NCBI RefSeq assembly: GCF_009708005.2
Contig: NZ_CP052758.1
Span: 62,001 to 126,000 of the forward strand
Direction of reading: 5' to 3'
Source: Cellulosimicrobium protaetiae
GTDB lineage: Bacteria; Actinomycetota; Actinomycetes; Actinomycetales; Cellulomonadaceae
Length of the DNA stretch: 64,000 nt
This document shows positions 56,756 through 64,000 of this stretch, piece after piece (the first letter of the stretch is position 1; each line of letters opens with the position of its first letter). The notes beneath the pieces are model-generated. The model ran no database searches, was not told the DNA's origin, and saw only the letters and a program-made list of their open reading frames with translations. The translations under genes were made by a program, and so were the position numbers.

Positions 56756-57174
56756 CAGCCGCTCACCCTCTCCACCGGCATCGACGCCGACTGCACGATC
56801 TTCGGGGACCAGCCCGGGATCACGCTGACGGTGTGGGTCGTGACCGTGACCGACGCCGTCGCGGCGCCGCGCTGACCCGTGACGCTGGTCTGCTTCAGCC
56901 CGCTCGTGGACCGGTTGACGTAGTCGCGAGCCACCTCGATCCCGACCCCAGAGCTGCTGTACTCGGCGGCCGCGGCGCGTGCACCCTCCTGCGCTGCAGC
57001 GAGCGCGATGGTCCGCCCTTGGTACATCAGGGCGGCCTGGACGCCGACGAACATCAGTGCGAAGAGCACGGGCATCAGCATGACCATCTGGATGGTCGAG
57101 GACCCACGCTCGTGCGAGCCTCCTGCTCGTGTGAGGCGGAGGCGTAGTGCGTGCATGGGTCGGTGGCGGGTCAC
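56755..57174 (-). CDS. TadE-like minor pilin
   Basis: The 139-residue product carries SHERGSSTIQMVMLMPVLFA, LMFVGVQAALMYQGRTIALA, the TadE helix, and a C-terminal domain of beta strands (ATASVTVTTHTVSVIPGW). GTG 57174 overlaps the pilin stop (GTGA); ATG 57156 is an alternative. Second in the run of three. Confidence 0.83.
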   Translation of the reverse strand: MTRHRPMHALRLRLTRAGGSHERGSSTIQMVMLMPVLFALMFVGVQAALMYQGRTIALAAAQEGARAAAAEYSSSGVGIEVARDYVNRSTSGLKQTSVTGQRGAATASVTVTTHTVSVIPGWSPKIVQSASMPVERVSG

Positions 57175-57371
57175 TGGATCTTGGCCGCCTCGCGCTGGAC
57201 GTAGCCACGGAAGATGGCGACGGCAGCGCCGACGATCACGATGATGGCGCCGGCCCACAGGACCTTCTCGATGGTCTCCGAGCCGCGCTCGGGGGTCGAG
57301 GTGAGCTTGGTGCGGGCGCGGTCGGCCAGGTTGAGGCCGAGCAGGTGGAGCGTGGCGATCGTGTAGAGCAT
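57171..57371 (-). CDS. Flp-type major pilin candidate
   Basis: The 66-residue product is MLYTIATLHLLG, then RGSETIEKVLWAGAIIVIVG and AAVAIFRGYV. The Gly-Ser-Glu-Thr segment before the hydrophobic helix resembles the class III (Flp) prepilin cleavage site G-xxxx-E. AAAGGA is eight bases before the ATG. The shared 16-bp motif lies 25 bp upstream, so it starts a separately controlled unit that includes the downstream TadE-like genes. Confidence 0.75.
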   Translation of the reverse strand: MLYTIATLHLLGLNLADRARTKLTSTPERGSETIEKVLWAGAIIVIVGAAVAIFRGYVQREAAKIQ

Positions 57372-57395
57372 CGGGTGTTCCTTTCGTAGTGCCGG

Positions 57396-57411
57396 CACTG
57401 ATGGAAGGTGC
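57396..57411 (-). promoter_or_regulatory. Shared upstream motif, copy 3
   Basis: Read on the minus strand: GCACCTTCCATCAGTG, 25 bp before the pilin start. Same family as 23538 and 35455. Confidence 0.6.
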
Positions 57412-57452
57412 GGGTGGGGGTGGTCTTGTGACAGGTGGGTGGTCGGGGGGTG

Positions 57453-58358
57453 CTACACCACGCGCAGCAGGGTCGGCGCGATGATGATCACCATGAAGAC
57501 GACGCCGAGGAGCGCCATCGGCATGCTCATGCGCTCGTTGATGGCGTTGGCGCGGGCGAGCTCGTCGTTCAGCATCGCGGAGCGCATCGAGGCGGAGCGG
57601 GCGCGGAGGTTGCCGTAGACCTGGGAGCCTTCGCCGCTGAGGCGCATGATGTCGGCGAGGTCGTCGAGGTCGGGCAGGCCGAGCTCGTCGGCGAGGGCGT
57701 GCAGCGCGTCCCACGGGGCCTCGCCCTTCCAGCGTGAGCGCTGGAGTTCCTCGCTGATGCGCTGGAAGACCCAGTTGTCGCCGACCTCCGCGGCGAGCTC
57801 CATGGCCTGACGCGACCCGGAGCCGCCGAGTCGCTCGAGCGCGACGAGGTCGGTGTAGGCGCCCAGGGCTCGGTTGAACTCGGCGCGGGCCTTGCGGGCG
57901 TCGGCACGGACGTCGAAGTCGGGGGCGAAGAAAAGCACGATGGCGAGCACGATCGAGGCGCCGGTGGGGATGATGAAGGGCATCGGCATGCCGAGGACGG
58001 CGAAGAAGTACGTGATCAGGGGCGGCATGACGAGCCCGGTGAGCGCGTACAGGACCTTCTTGCCGTAGTGGCGGTGGACGGGCCGGCGCAGGAGCGCGAG
58101 CTCCTTCGTGGGGGTCTTGCCCCACCAGTTCGTGGGCAGGCGCTTCATCGCCCACAAGCCCACCCGGTCGATCTGGGAGGAGGCCTCCACGGTGGAGGTG
58201 CGCAGCGTGGCCCGCTCCTTGACGCCCTCCGGGGAGTAGCGGCGCACGACGTCGACGACGTCCGGGCTGGACGGGCTCAGGCGCCAGATGAGCAGTGCGA
58301 CGCCGAGACCGAGCAGGGCTCCGCCGACGAGGGCGTACTGCAGGCCGGTGGCGATCAT
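57453..58358 (-). CDS. tadC: TadC, Tad platform protein
   Basis: The 301-residue product has an N-terminal helix (about 10-27), two central helices (about 105-150, LYALTGLVMPPLITYFFAVL and SIVLAIVLFFAPDF) and a C-terminal helix (MALLGVVFMVIIIAPTLL), with the type II secretion F-like segment LADELGLPDLDDLADIMRLS. It is the usual partner of TadB in the inner-membrane platform. ATG 58358 overlaps the TadB stop (ATGA). Confidence 0.88.
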   Translation of the reverse strand: MIATGLQYALVGGALLGLGVALLIWRLSPSSPDVVDVVRRYSPEGVKERATLRTSTVEASSQIDRVGLWAMKRLPTNWWGKTPTKELALLRRPVHRHYGKKVLYALTGLVMPPLITYFFAVLGMPMPFIIPTGASIVLAIVLFFAPDFDVRADARKARAEFNRALGAYTDLVALERLGGSGSRQAMELAAEVGDNWVFQRISEELQRSRWKGEAPWDALHALADELGLPDLDDLADIMRLSGEGSQVYGNLRARSASMRSAMLNDELARANAINERMSMPMALLGVVFMVIIIAPTLLRVV

Positions 58359-59218
58359 GCGCTGGCTCCTTCACGGGCGGCGGCTCCGAGGAACCGGGGC
58401 AGGGGCTGGCCGGTGGCCATCTTGCGCATCCAGAGCAGGAGCGCGACGTACAGGGCGAGCAGGGTCATGAGGAGCACCTGCCCGATGGGGGTGCCGTAGG
58501 GCGCGACGTAGTCGCCGGTGAACGCGAGGATGCCCAGGACGGCGACGGTGATGATCGTGACCCACCGCGCGGTGGTGCGCGGCTTGGCGCGGTCGGCCTC
58601 GATGGCGCGGCGCGCACGCACGTCCTCGGCCACGGACTTGGCCAGGTCGTCCAGGACGGAGGCCAGGCCTTGACCGCGCCGGCGCGCGCCCAGGAGCAGG
58701 TAGGAGGCGACCAGGTCCCCGGTGGCGTCGTCGAGGTCGTCGGCGAAGGCCCGGATCGCGTCCTCGGTACTCATCCGCGCTCGCAGGCGAGCCACGAGCG
58801 CGGTCACCTCGGGCCGGATCGCCTCCGGGGTGGAGCGCAGCGTCGCGCGCAGCGCCTCCTCGAGCCCGAGGCCGACGGTCAGCACGCCGGCCAGAGCGCG
58901 GGTCCACTCCTCCAGCCCTTCGAGCTTCTCGATCTTCGCCCCTCCCGTCGGGGCGACCAAGAGCGTGGGCAGTGCGGCGAACGCGAGCGGGCCCAGCACG
59001 AGCGCGATGATCCATCCGCTCAGGAAGTACGTCACGACGCCGACAGCCAGACCGGCGAGCAGCAGGACCTTGGTCTGCTTGGTCATCCGGGCGAGGCGCC
59101 CGGTACGGACCGGGCGGGGCGCGGCGGGCTGGACGGGGGTGCGACGCAGCCCCGTGACGACGCCGATCACACCGGCCACGATGATCGCCCCGCCGAGCGC
59201 GGGGATGAGCGGGCTCAT
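58355..59218 (-). CDS. tadB: TadB, Tad platform protein
   Basis: The 287-residue product has an N-terminal helix (about 4-24), a helix pair (about 50-88, VLLLAGLAVGVVTYFLSGWI), a GspF-like domain (LEEWTRALAGVLTVGLGLEE, ALRATLRSTPEAI, YLLLGARRRGQGLASVLDDL) and C-terminal helices. It forms the platform with TadC. ATG 59218 overlaps the TadA stop (ATGA). Confidence 0.9.
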   Translation of the reverse strand: MSPLIPALGGAIIVAGVIGVVTGLRRTPVQPAAPRPVRTGRLARMTKQTKVLLLAGLAVGVVTYFLSGWIIALVLGPLAFAALPTLLVAPTGGAKIEKLEGLEEWTRALAGVLTVGLGLEEALRATLRSTPEAIRPEVTALVARLRARMSTEDAIRAFADDLDDATGDLVASYLLLGARRRGQGLASVLDDLAKSVAEDVRARRAIEADRAKPRTTARWVTIITVAVLGILAFTGDYVAPYGTPIGQVLLMTLLALYVALLLWMRKMATGQPLPRFLGAAAREGASA

Positions 59219-60813
59219 CGGGCCTTCTCCGTCTGCCCGTCGGCCATCAGGTACCCGTTGAGGTCGAACCCGTAGGCCTCCAGGGCGCGCAGCTCGTCGG
59301 GGAGCGTGCCCGGGACGCCTGGCCCGCCCGAGGGGTTCGGCAGGAAGACGTTGGTGGTCGAGTACCCCTTGACCTTCTCGCCCGGGGCGACGTGCACGAT
59401 CTCGGACACCCAGCGCGAACGCTTCCAGGTCCCGTCCCGCTGGGGCTCGGTCTGCAGGTGCACCTGGACGATGATGTCGACCGTCTCGGCGAGCTTCGAC
59501 GTCGCGAGGTCTCGGGTGATGTGCGACCCGGCCTCCATCGCGCAGGTGACGAGCTTGCGCACGGCGCCTTCGGCGCTCGCGGCGTGCGTGGTCGAGATGG
59601 ATCCTGCCCCTGACTCCATCGCCTTGATCATGGCCCAGATCTCGCGGCCGCGGACCTCGCCGACGATCTGGCGGTCGAGGCTGAACCGGAACGAGTCGTA
59701 GAGCGCTTCGTCGAGGCTGAACTCGCCGGCCTGCTTTCCGTCGGCGCCGACCTCGCCGGAGCCGGGACGGGCTTCCCAGGCATGGACGATCTGGTGGACG
59801 TCGGGCAGCTCGTGCAGGTGAAGCTCGAACTCGGTCTCGAAGGTGCCGATCTTCTCCCACGGGTTGATGGCCTGGCACAGGGCGCGCACAAGGGTCGTCT
59901 TGCCACCGCCCTGGGGTCCGGCGACGACGATGGACTTGCGGGCCTGGACGGCCGCGCGCAGGAACGATGCCTGCAGCGGGCTGATCATGTCGCGACCGAC
60001 GAGGTCCTCCAGGGAGACCCTGCGCAGACGGTGGCGGCGGATCACGACCGAGGGGCGGGCGGTCACCCAGGCGGCGGCCGCGAGTCGCGACCCGCCGTCC
60101 AGCCGCATGTGCAGGCGCGGGTTGGCCGAGGAGAAGGGGCGGGCGTTGACCTCGCTGCGCGAGGCGATGAACGCGAGGTCGTCGGTGAGCTGCTCGTCGG
60201 AGTCGGCGATGGGATCGATCTGGACGAGCGCACCGTCGGTCTTCTCGAGCCACACGTTGTCGTAGCCCGCGATGATGATGTTCTCGACGCTGTCGTCGTC
60301 GACGAGGGGCTGGAGCCGGCCGAGGCCGAACAGCGCGTCGAAGACGGCCTGTGCGAGCGCGAACTGCTCGTCCTGGGTCCACCCCGCCCAGCCGCCGTGC
60401 ATCGCGTCGGCGTTCTCGGTGGCGATGAGCTCCTGGATGATCGCTCGCCCGAGCTCACGCTCGATCTCCTGGTCGACCTGCTCCTGTCCGAGCGCGGCGC
60501 TGAGCTGGTTGGAGGCCTGCGCGCGAAGCTCGGCGACCTTCTTCCAGTCGATCCCGTCCAGCGAGGCTCGCGGGGTGCCTGTGGCGGCCGCGGGGAGGTC
60601 GAGCACGACCTGCCCCTCGGACGGCCCGGGGCCCGGTACTGGAGCCAGCTGCCGTGTTGCGGGGACGCGGTGCGTGGTGGGGTTGATCTGGCCGGCCAGT
60701 GCGTGAGCGCCGGCTCGGCGGGGCGCCTGGAGCGCGCCCCGCGGGGTCGCGTCGTCGCCTCGGCCGCCGTTGAAGATGGGCAGCGAGGTCGGGTCCGTGG
60801 CCATGTTCGTCAT
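59215..60813 (-). CDS. tadA: TadA/CpaF secretion ATPase
   Basis: The 532-residue product is a GspE-superfamily ATPase of the CpaF branch: SVENIIIAGYDNVWLEKTDG (N-terminal domain), Walker A VVAGPQGGGKTTLVRAL (about 325), the Asp box (IGTFETEFELHLHELPDV), Walker B-like DRQIVGEVRGREIW and the His box (GSISTTHAASAEGAVRKL). It powers pilus assembly. An extra N-terminal linker of about 90 residues precedes the family domain. ATG 60813 overlaps the previous stop (ATGA). Confidence 0.93.
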   Translation of the reverse strand: MTNMATDPTSLPIFNGGRGDDATPRGALQAPRRAGAHALAGQINPTTHRVPATRQLAPVPGPGPSEGQVVLDLPAAATGTPRASLDGIDWKKVAELRAQASNQLSAALGQEQVDQEIERELGRAIIQELIATENADAMHGGWAGWTQDEQFALAQAVFDALFGLGRLQPLVDDDSVENIIIAGYDNVWLEKTDGALVQIDPIADSDEQLTDDLAFIASRSEVNARPFSSANPRLHMRLDGGSRLAAAAWVTARPSVVIRRHRLRRVSLEDLVGRDMISPLQASFLRAAVQARKSIVVAGPQGGGKTTLVRALCQAINPWEKIGTFETEFELHLHELPDVHQIVHAWEARPGSGEVGADGKQAGEFSLDEALYDSFRFSLDRQIVGEVRGREIWAMIKAMESGAGSISTTHAASAEGAVRKLVTCAMEAGSHITRDLATSKLAETVDIIVQVHLQTEPQRDGTWKRSRWVSEIVHVAPGEKVKGYSTTNVFLPNPSGGPGVPGTLPDELRALEAYGFDLNGYLMADGQTEKAR

Positions 60814-61604
60814 CGTCCGTTCCTCTCCTGCGCGAGCCCGAGGCTCTTCTGGCCGGCGGCCACGACGGACTGGATCGCGTGCACGGTGGCTCGAAGCGAC
60901 TTGTTCAGGCTCGAGCTGGTGAACTTGCGTCCGGGCTTCTCGCCGTCGCTGTAGACGCGCGCGGTGTCCGGGTCCCAGGCGAGGGAGGCCACGACCCGCA
61001 TCGACAGGACCTTGGCCACCTCCCCCTGCCCGTACGGCCGTCCGGGTCCGACGACGAGAGCGCTCAGGGCTTCGCGGGCTCCGACGCGCTCGAACGTCTC
61101 GCGCAGCGTGGGCGCCCAGGAACTCGCGGCGACCAGGCTGGGCAGGTTCGACCGGGTGACCAGCAGCCCCAGGTCAGCCGCCGCCAGGAGCCGGTACGGC
61201 GATCCCTCGAGCCCGAGCCGGCCGGCGTCGACGATCACGTCCTGGCCGTTGCGCTCGAGCGCCTTCGCGACGGCGGCGAACGGCTCCCACAGCTCGTCGA
61301 GCGCGCGCGCCTGGTTGTGCCGCATGGTCCCGCACAGGAACTGCACCTGGGAGTCCGGGAGCTGGATCAGGGACCGCGGAAGCTCCTCTGCGAGGTTGCC
61401 CTGCCGGAGCGCGATCGCGAGGTCGAGGATCGTCGCGTCGGTGGGCAGCTGCCCCCCGCGCAGGTACCCCGCGGGGATCCCCATCGCGCCCGTCGGGTCG
61501 GCGTCGACGAGCACGACCGGCCGGTGCCAGGACAGCGCGAGTCCGAGCGCGGCCGTCGTCACGCCCGGGGACCCGTTGGCGGACGCGAGGACGATGAGAG
61601 CCAT
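60810..61604 (-). CDS. tadZ: TadZ/CpaE-like ParA-family protein
   Basis: The 264-residue product has the MinD/ParA fold (ALIVLASANGSPGVTTAALG, PVVLVDADPTGAMGIPAG, DVIVDAGRLGLEGSPYRLLA). The deviant Walker A reads NGSPGVTT, lacking both signature lysines (KGGxGKT), so ATP hydrolysis is doubtful, as in other TadZ proteins that act mainly as polar localisers. It lies between CpaB-like and TadA genes. Confidence 0.85.
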   Translation of the reverse strand: MALIVLASANGSPGVTTAALGLALSWHRPVVLVDADPTGAMGIPAGYLRGGQLPTDATILDLAIALRQGNLAEELPRSLIQLPDSQVQFLCGTMRHNQARALDELWEPFAAVAKALERNGQDVIVDAGRLGLEGSPYRLLAAADLGLLVTRSNLPSLVAASSWAPTLRETFERVGAREALSALVVGPGRPYGQGEVAKVLSMRVVASLAWDPDTARVYSDGEKPGRKFTSSSLNKSLRATVHAIQSVVAAGQKSLGLAQERNGR

Positions 61605-61607
61605 CGG

Positions 61608-62297
61608 TCAGTCCTCCTGGCTGTCGAGGACCAGCGCGACCTTGCCCGAGGCGGCGAGGGACGCCACGTTCGGAGCGTCGTCGCGGGACACCGCGACGTT
61701 CACGAGCGTGTTCCCCGTGATGTCGTCCGGCACGACGTTGACCACGACCGCGCCAATCGTCTCGGGCAGGGACGTCGTCACCTCCCCGGCCTCCCCCGGC
61801 GTCGCGACGATGCGCACCTTGTCGCCCGGGCCGAGCTGCCCGACCGGGAGCATCGCCGAGGACAGGCTCACGCCCACGACCGACTCGCCCTTGGCCGGGA
61901 TCGGCGCGTCGGTGAACTGCTCGGCGGTCACCACTCCCCCGGCCGCCATGTCCAGCGCGGCTCGCTGCCCGACGATCGTGTCGAGCTCGCTCGCGGGGAT
62001 CGGGCGCATGGCTGGGTCCACGGTGATCTTCACGCTCATCAGGTCCTCCGCGGAGATCACCTCTCCGCGCTCGACCGTCTCGCGCACTGCGAGCACGTCC
62101 TGCGCGTCCGACGTCGACTGCCACGCCCACATCGAGACCAGGGCCCCGAGCGCGATCGCGGCCACCGAGGCGACGGCGACGATGGGCTTGCGCCGCATCT
62201 TCGGCGGCGGGCTGATCTGCTCGGGCACGACGGCGTTCCCCTGCTCGGGGGAAGCACCGCGTCGACGCGCCTGCGTCTCGGGTGTCGTGGTTGCCAT
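61608..62297 (-). CDS. cpaB: CpaB/RcpC-like SAF-domain protein
   Basis: The 229-residue product has one membrane helix (about 38-58, PIVAVASVAAIALGALVSMW) and an SAF domain (about 68-130; VLAVRETVERGEVISAEDLM, GQRAALDMAAGGVVTAEQF) followed by a beta-rich segment (SVVGVSLSSAMLPVGQLGPG). This is the layout of CpaB/RcpC pilus-assembly proteins. The gap to the TadZ start is 3 bp. Confidence 0.87.
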   Translation of the reverse strand: MATTTPETQARRRGASPEQGNAVVPEQISPPPKMRRKPIVAVASVAAIALGALVSMWAWQSTSDAQDVLAVRETVERGEVISAEDLMSVKITVDPAMRPIPASELDTIVGQRAALDMAAGGVVTAEQFTDAPIPAKGESVVGVSLSSAMLPVGQLGPGDKVRIVATPGEAGEVTTSLPETIGAVVVNVVPDDITGNTLVNVAVSRDDAPNVASLAASGKVALVLDSQED

Positions 62298-62342
62298 GAC
62301 GGCCTTCCTGGTCGGTAGTCGGATGGAGCAGGACCGAGTGCC

Positions 62343-63005
62343 CTACGGCGCCTCGGTGAGACCGAAGTAGCCCTTGAGGGCCTCGGTGATCAGGTGCCCG
62401 CGCGAGCTCGCACCGAACTCGGCCGCGAGCCGGTCGAGGGTCGCGTAGTCGGACTCGCGCAGCCGGTAGTTCAGCGGCGTCAGCGGGCCGTCGGCCGAGC
62501 GCGACGCACGGCTGCGACGCGCGGCGAACAGGCTTCCGCCGGCAGTCGCGACAGGGTTGACGAGCTCTCGCAGCCGGGGGTGTGTGTCCTCGAGCGCGAT
62601 GATGATGACCTCACCGTGCGAGAGGCCCTTCTTCGCGCACAGGTCACGGATCGGGTCCAGGAGGAACACCGGGATGTGCACGTTCGAGGGCCGCATTGCG
62701 TCCGAGCCCTGCTCCCCCGCCTCCTCAGCCGCTGTGGCCTCGGGCGCCGCCTCACGCGCGGGCGAGGCCTTCGCGCTCGTCGACGTCGACGAGCGACGCT
62801 TCGGCAGACGCGGCGCCGGCTCATCCTGAGGCACCTCCGGCAGGCTCGGCACCGCCTCAAGCGTCACCGGCGCAACCGGCTCCGGCTTCGGCGCTCGCGG
62901 CCGGCGCGGAGGCAGGCTGATGCTCACCTCGTCGTCGGCGTCCTCGAAGCTGGCAAGTCGCCCCGCCGGGATCGGGCGCGCCGCGCCCGTGTTGTCGGTG
63001 CTCAT
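62343..63005 (-). CDS. Partner of ParA, ParB-like DNA-binding protein candidate
   Basis: The 220-residue product has a low-complexity N-terminal half (Pro/Ala/Glu/Arg) and a C-terminal helical domain (about 110-220; NVHIPVFLLDPIRDLCAKKG, LSHGEVIIIALEDTHPRLRE, LNYRLRESDYATLDRLAAEF, SSRGHLITEALKGYF) with ribbon-helix-helix character. A small DNA-binding protein right after parA is the usual arrangement of plasmid partition loci. ATG 63005 overlaps the parA stop (ATGA). Confidence 0.7.
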   Translation of the reverse strand: MSTDNTGAARPIPAGRLASFEDADDEVSISLPPRRPRAPKPEPVAPVTLEAVPSLPEVPQDEPAPRLPKRRSSTSTSAKASPAREAAPEATAAEEAGEQGSDAMRPSNVHIPVFLLDPIRDLCAKKGLSHGEVIIIALEDTHPRLRELVNPVATAGGSLFAARRSRASRSADGPLTPLNYRLRESDYATLDRLAAEFGASSRGHLITEALKGYFGLTEAP

Positions 63006-63976
63006 GCTCGTGCTCCCTCAAGCTGCTCGGAGGCCCCAGCCTCTTCCGCGGCGGTGATCCGCTCGCACACCTCGGCGGCCAGGTGCTTGTAGTCGTCCGC
63101 GAGCGAATTGGCGGTCTGCGACAGCGCAGGTGCCTTCAGCGGCGCGGAGCTACCGTGCTCGTCGCCGCGGCGTGCCCGCAGCGCCTGGAGACGGCTCGCC
63201 CTCTGGACCTTCACGTCGCGGGCGAGCTCGTGCGCGAGCTGGCCGCGCGTGGTGGTGTCGTGTGCCGCGGTCTCCGAGTGGCGGATCGTGGACCGCAGGA
63301 GCGGAACCTTGTCCCCGACCTCCTCCAACCGCACCTGCGTGTTCTTGTAGACACGGGTCGCGGTCGGGTTGTGACCGGTGAGGAAGACACCGAGGTAGTC
63401 GAGGGTCTCGTTGTCCCGGCGCGCACGCTTCACACGGGGTCCCACACCGCGCAGGCCTTCCCAGCTCATCTCGTCCGTCTTGGCCGGGATGAGCACCCAG
63501 CGCGCAGCGGCGAGCGCCATGTCCTGGAGTTCGGCGTTGCCGGGCGGGCAGTCGATGATGACGAGGTCGTACTCCCCCGCGATCTCGGCGAGGCGGGCTG
63601 CGAACTCGGCGGCGACGCTGCCGTTGGGGAGTTCGTCAGCCATGGAGGACTGGGCGAGCTTCCCGAGCATCTCGAGGGCGCGGCCGCCGAAGATGATGTC
63701 GAGGTTGGGCCTGACGTCGCGGGCGATCTTGAAGGGCTCGCCGTTCCATACGGCGTCGACGATGCTCTTGCCGGCGTCGTCGAGGGGTGATCCGACCAGG
63801 CCGAGCCCGATCTTGAGGTTGCCGCTGATGTCGGTGTCGATGAGCAGGATCTTCATGCCCTGCTCGGCGAGCTGGCCGCCCACGTTCTGGGTGGTGCTCG
63901 TCTTGAGCACGCCCCCCTTGCCGTTGATCATCGCGATCACCCGGGCGAGGGCTTCGCGGTCAATGGTCTCGGACAT
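63002..63976 (-). CDS. parA: ParA-family partition ATPase
   Basis: The 324-residue product has the deviant Walker A motif INGKGGVLKTSTTQN (about 17-27), LLIDTDISGNLKIGLGLVG, YDLVIIDCPPGNAELQDMAL (Walker B) and LIPAKTDEMSWEGLRGV. It presumably positions the element together with its partner gene, and its location at the head of the Tad operon means pilus and partition genes are co-transcribed. GGAGGAAGCG precedes the ATG. Confidence 0.9.
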   Translation of the reverse strand: MSETIDREALARVIAMINGKGGVLKTSTTQNVGGQLAEQGMKILLIDTDISGNLKIGLGLVGSPLDDAGKSIVDAVWNGEPFKIARDVRPNLDIIFGGRALEMLGKLAQSSMADELPNGSVAAEFAARLAEIAGEYDLVIIDCPPGNAELQDMALAAARWVLIPAKTDEMSWEGLRGVGPRVKRARRDNETLDYLGVFLTGHNPTATRVYKNTQVRLEEVGDKVPLLRSTIRHSETAAHDTTTRGQLAHELARDVKVQRASRLQALRARRGDEHGSSAPLKAPALSQTANSLADDYKHLAAEVCERITAAEEAGASEQLEGARA

Positions 63977-64000
63977 TCGCTTCCTCCGTTGCGGTCACAC

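Noticed and set aside
1-64000. tRNA or rRNA genes
   Set aside because: I looked for cloverleaf and rRNA-like sequence, especially near 21.2-22.3 kb and 37.1 kb, and saw none that I could support by eye.

Overview
The window is high-GC (about 70%) actinobacterial DNA. GTG and TTG starts are frequent, many genes appear leaderless, and the enzymes are typical of Cellulomonas/Promicromonospora-like Micrococcales. That placement is inferred from gene content only.

Region A (1 to about 21.2 kb) is a plant-polysaccharide locus. It opens with the N-terminus of a sugar-ABC-transporter lipoprotein divergent from a LacI-type regulator. Next is a leftward GH43 enzyme (2074-4773) and a rightward operon (5407-16551) coding for a WxL-like surface protein, a DUF916-like membrane-anchored partner and three large secreted LamG/GH43 proteins. 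The two GH43 transcription units diverge from a 633-bp region with two LacI-type operators and two recognisable promoters. A DeoR-type regulator, a secreted beta-helix protein and a single-chain ECF sigma factor (sigma domains, zinc-binding anti-sigma-like motif, membrane segment, arabinose-binding AbfB domain) complete the region. Together it reads as sensing, breaking down and importing arabinose-rich plant polymers.

Region B (about 21.9 to 64 kb) is a mobile, plasmid-like element. It carries a DUF2637 protein, a leftward type IV secretion operon (35419-25935: VirB8/TcpC-like, small pilin-like, PrgI-like, VirB4 ATPase, VirB6-like, three-domain peptidoglycan hydrolase), a sigma-like regulator, a truncated VirD4 coupling protein, a serine resolvase with a candidate res site, a toxin-antitoxin pair, and a pAL5000-like replicase with a small HTH partner. 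A leftward ParA/partner plus complete Tad pilus operon (63976-50951) closes the window. Whether A and B are one replicon, or B is integrated beside A, cannot be decided here.

Between 37 and 51 kb lies an accessory stretch rich in defence-type genes: HEPN-like and AbiV proteins, GIY-YIG and PD-(D/E)XK-like proteins, an AAA ATPase under a large palindrome, and, most notably, a 544-residue TnpB/Cas12-like RuvC nuclease followed 48 bp later by a five-repeat CRISPR array (50545-50815). Spacer 1 matches, at 30 of 33 positions, a lipoprotein gene of this same element 1.3 kb away, and all three mismatches fall on third codon positions. It therefore probably came from a related plasmid. The locus looks like a minimal type V-U-like system used in plasmid-versus-plasmid competition.
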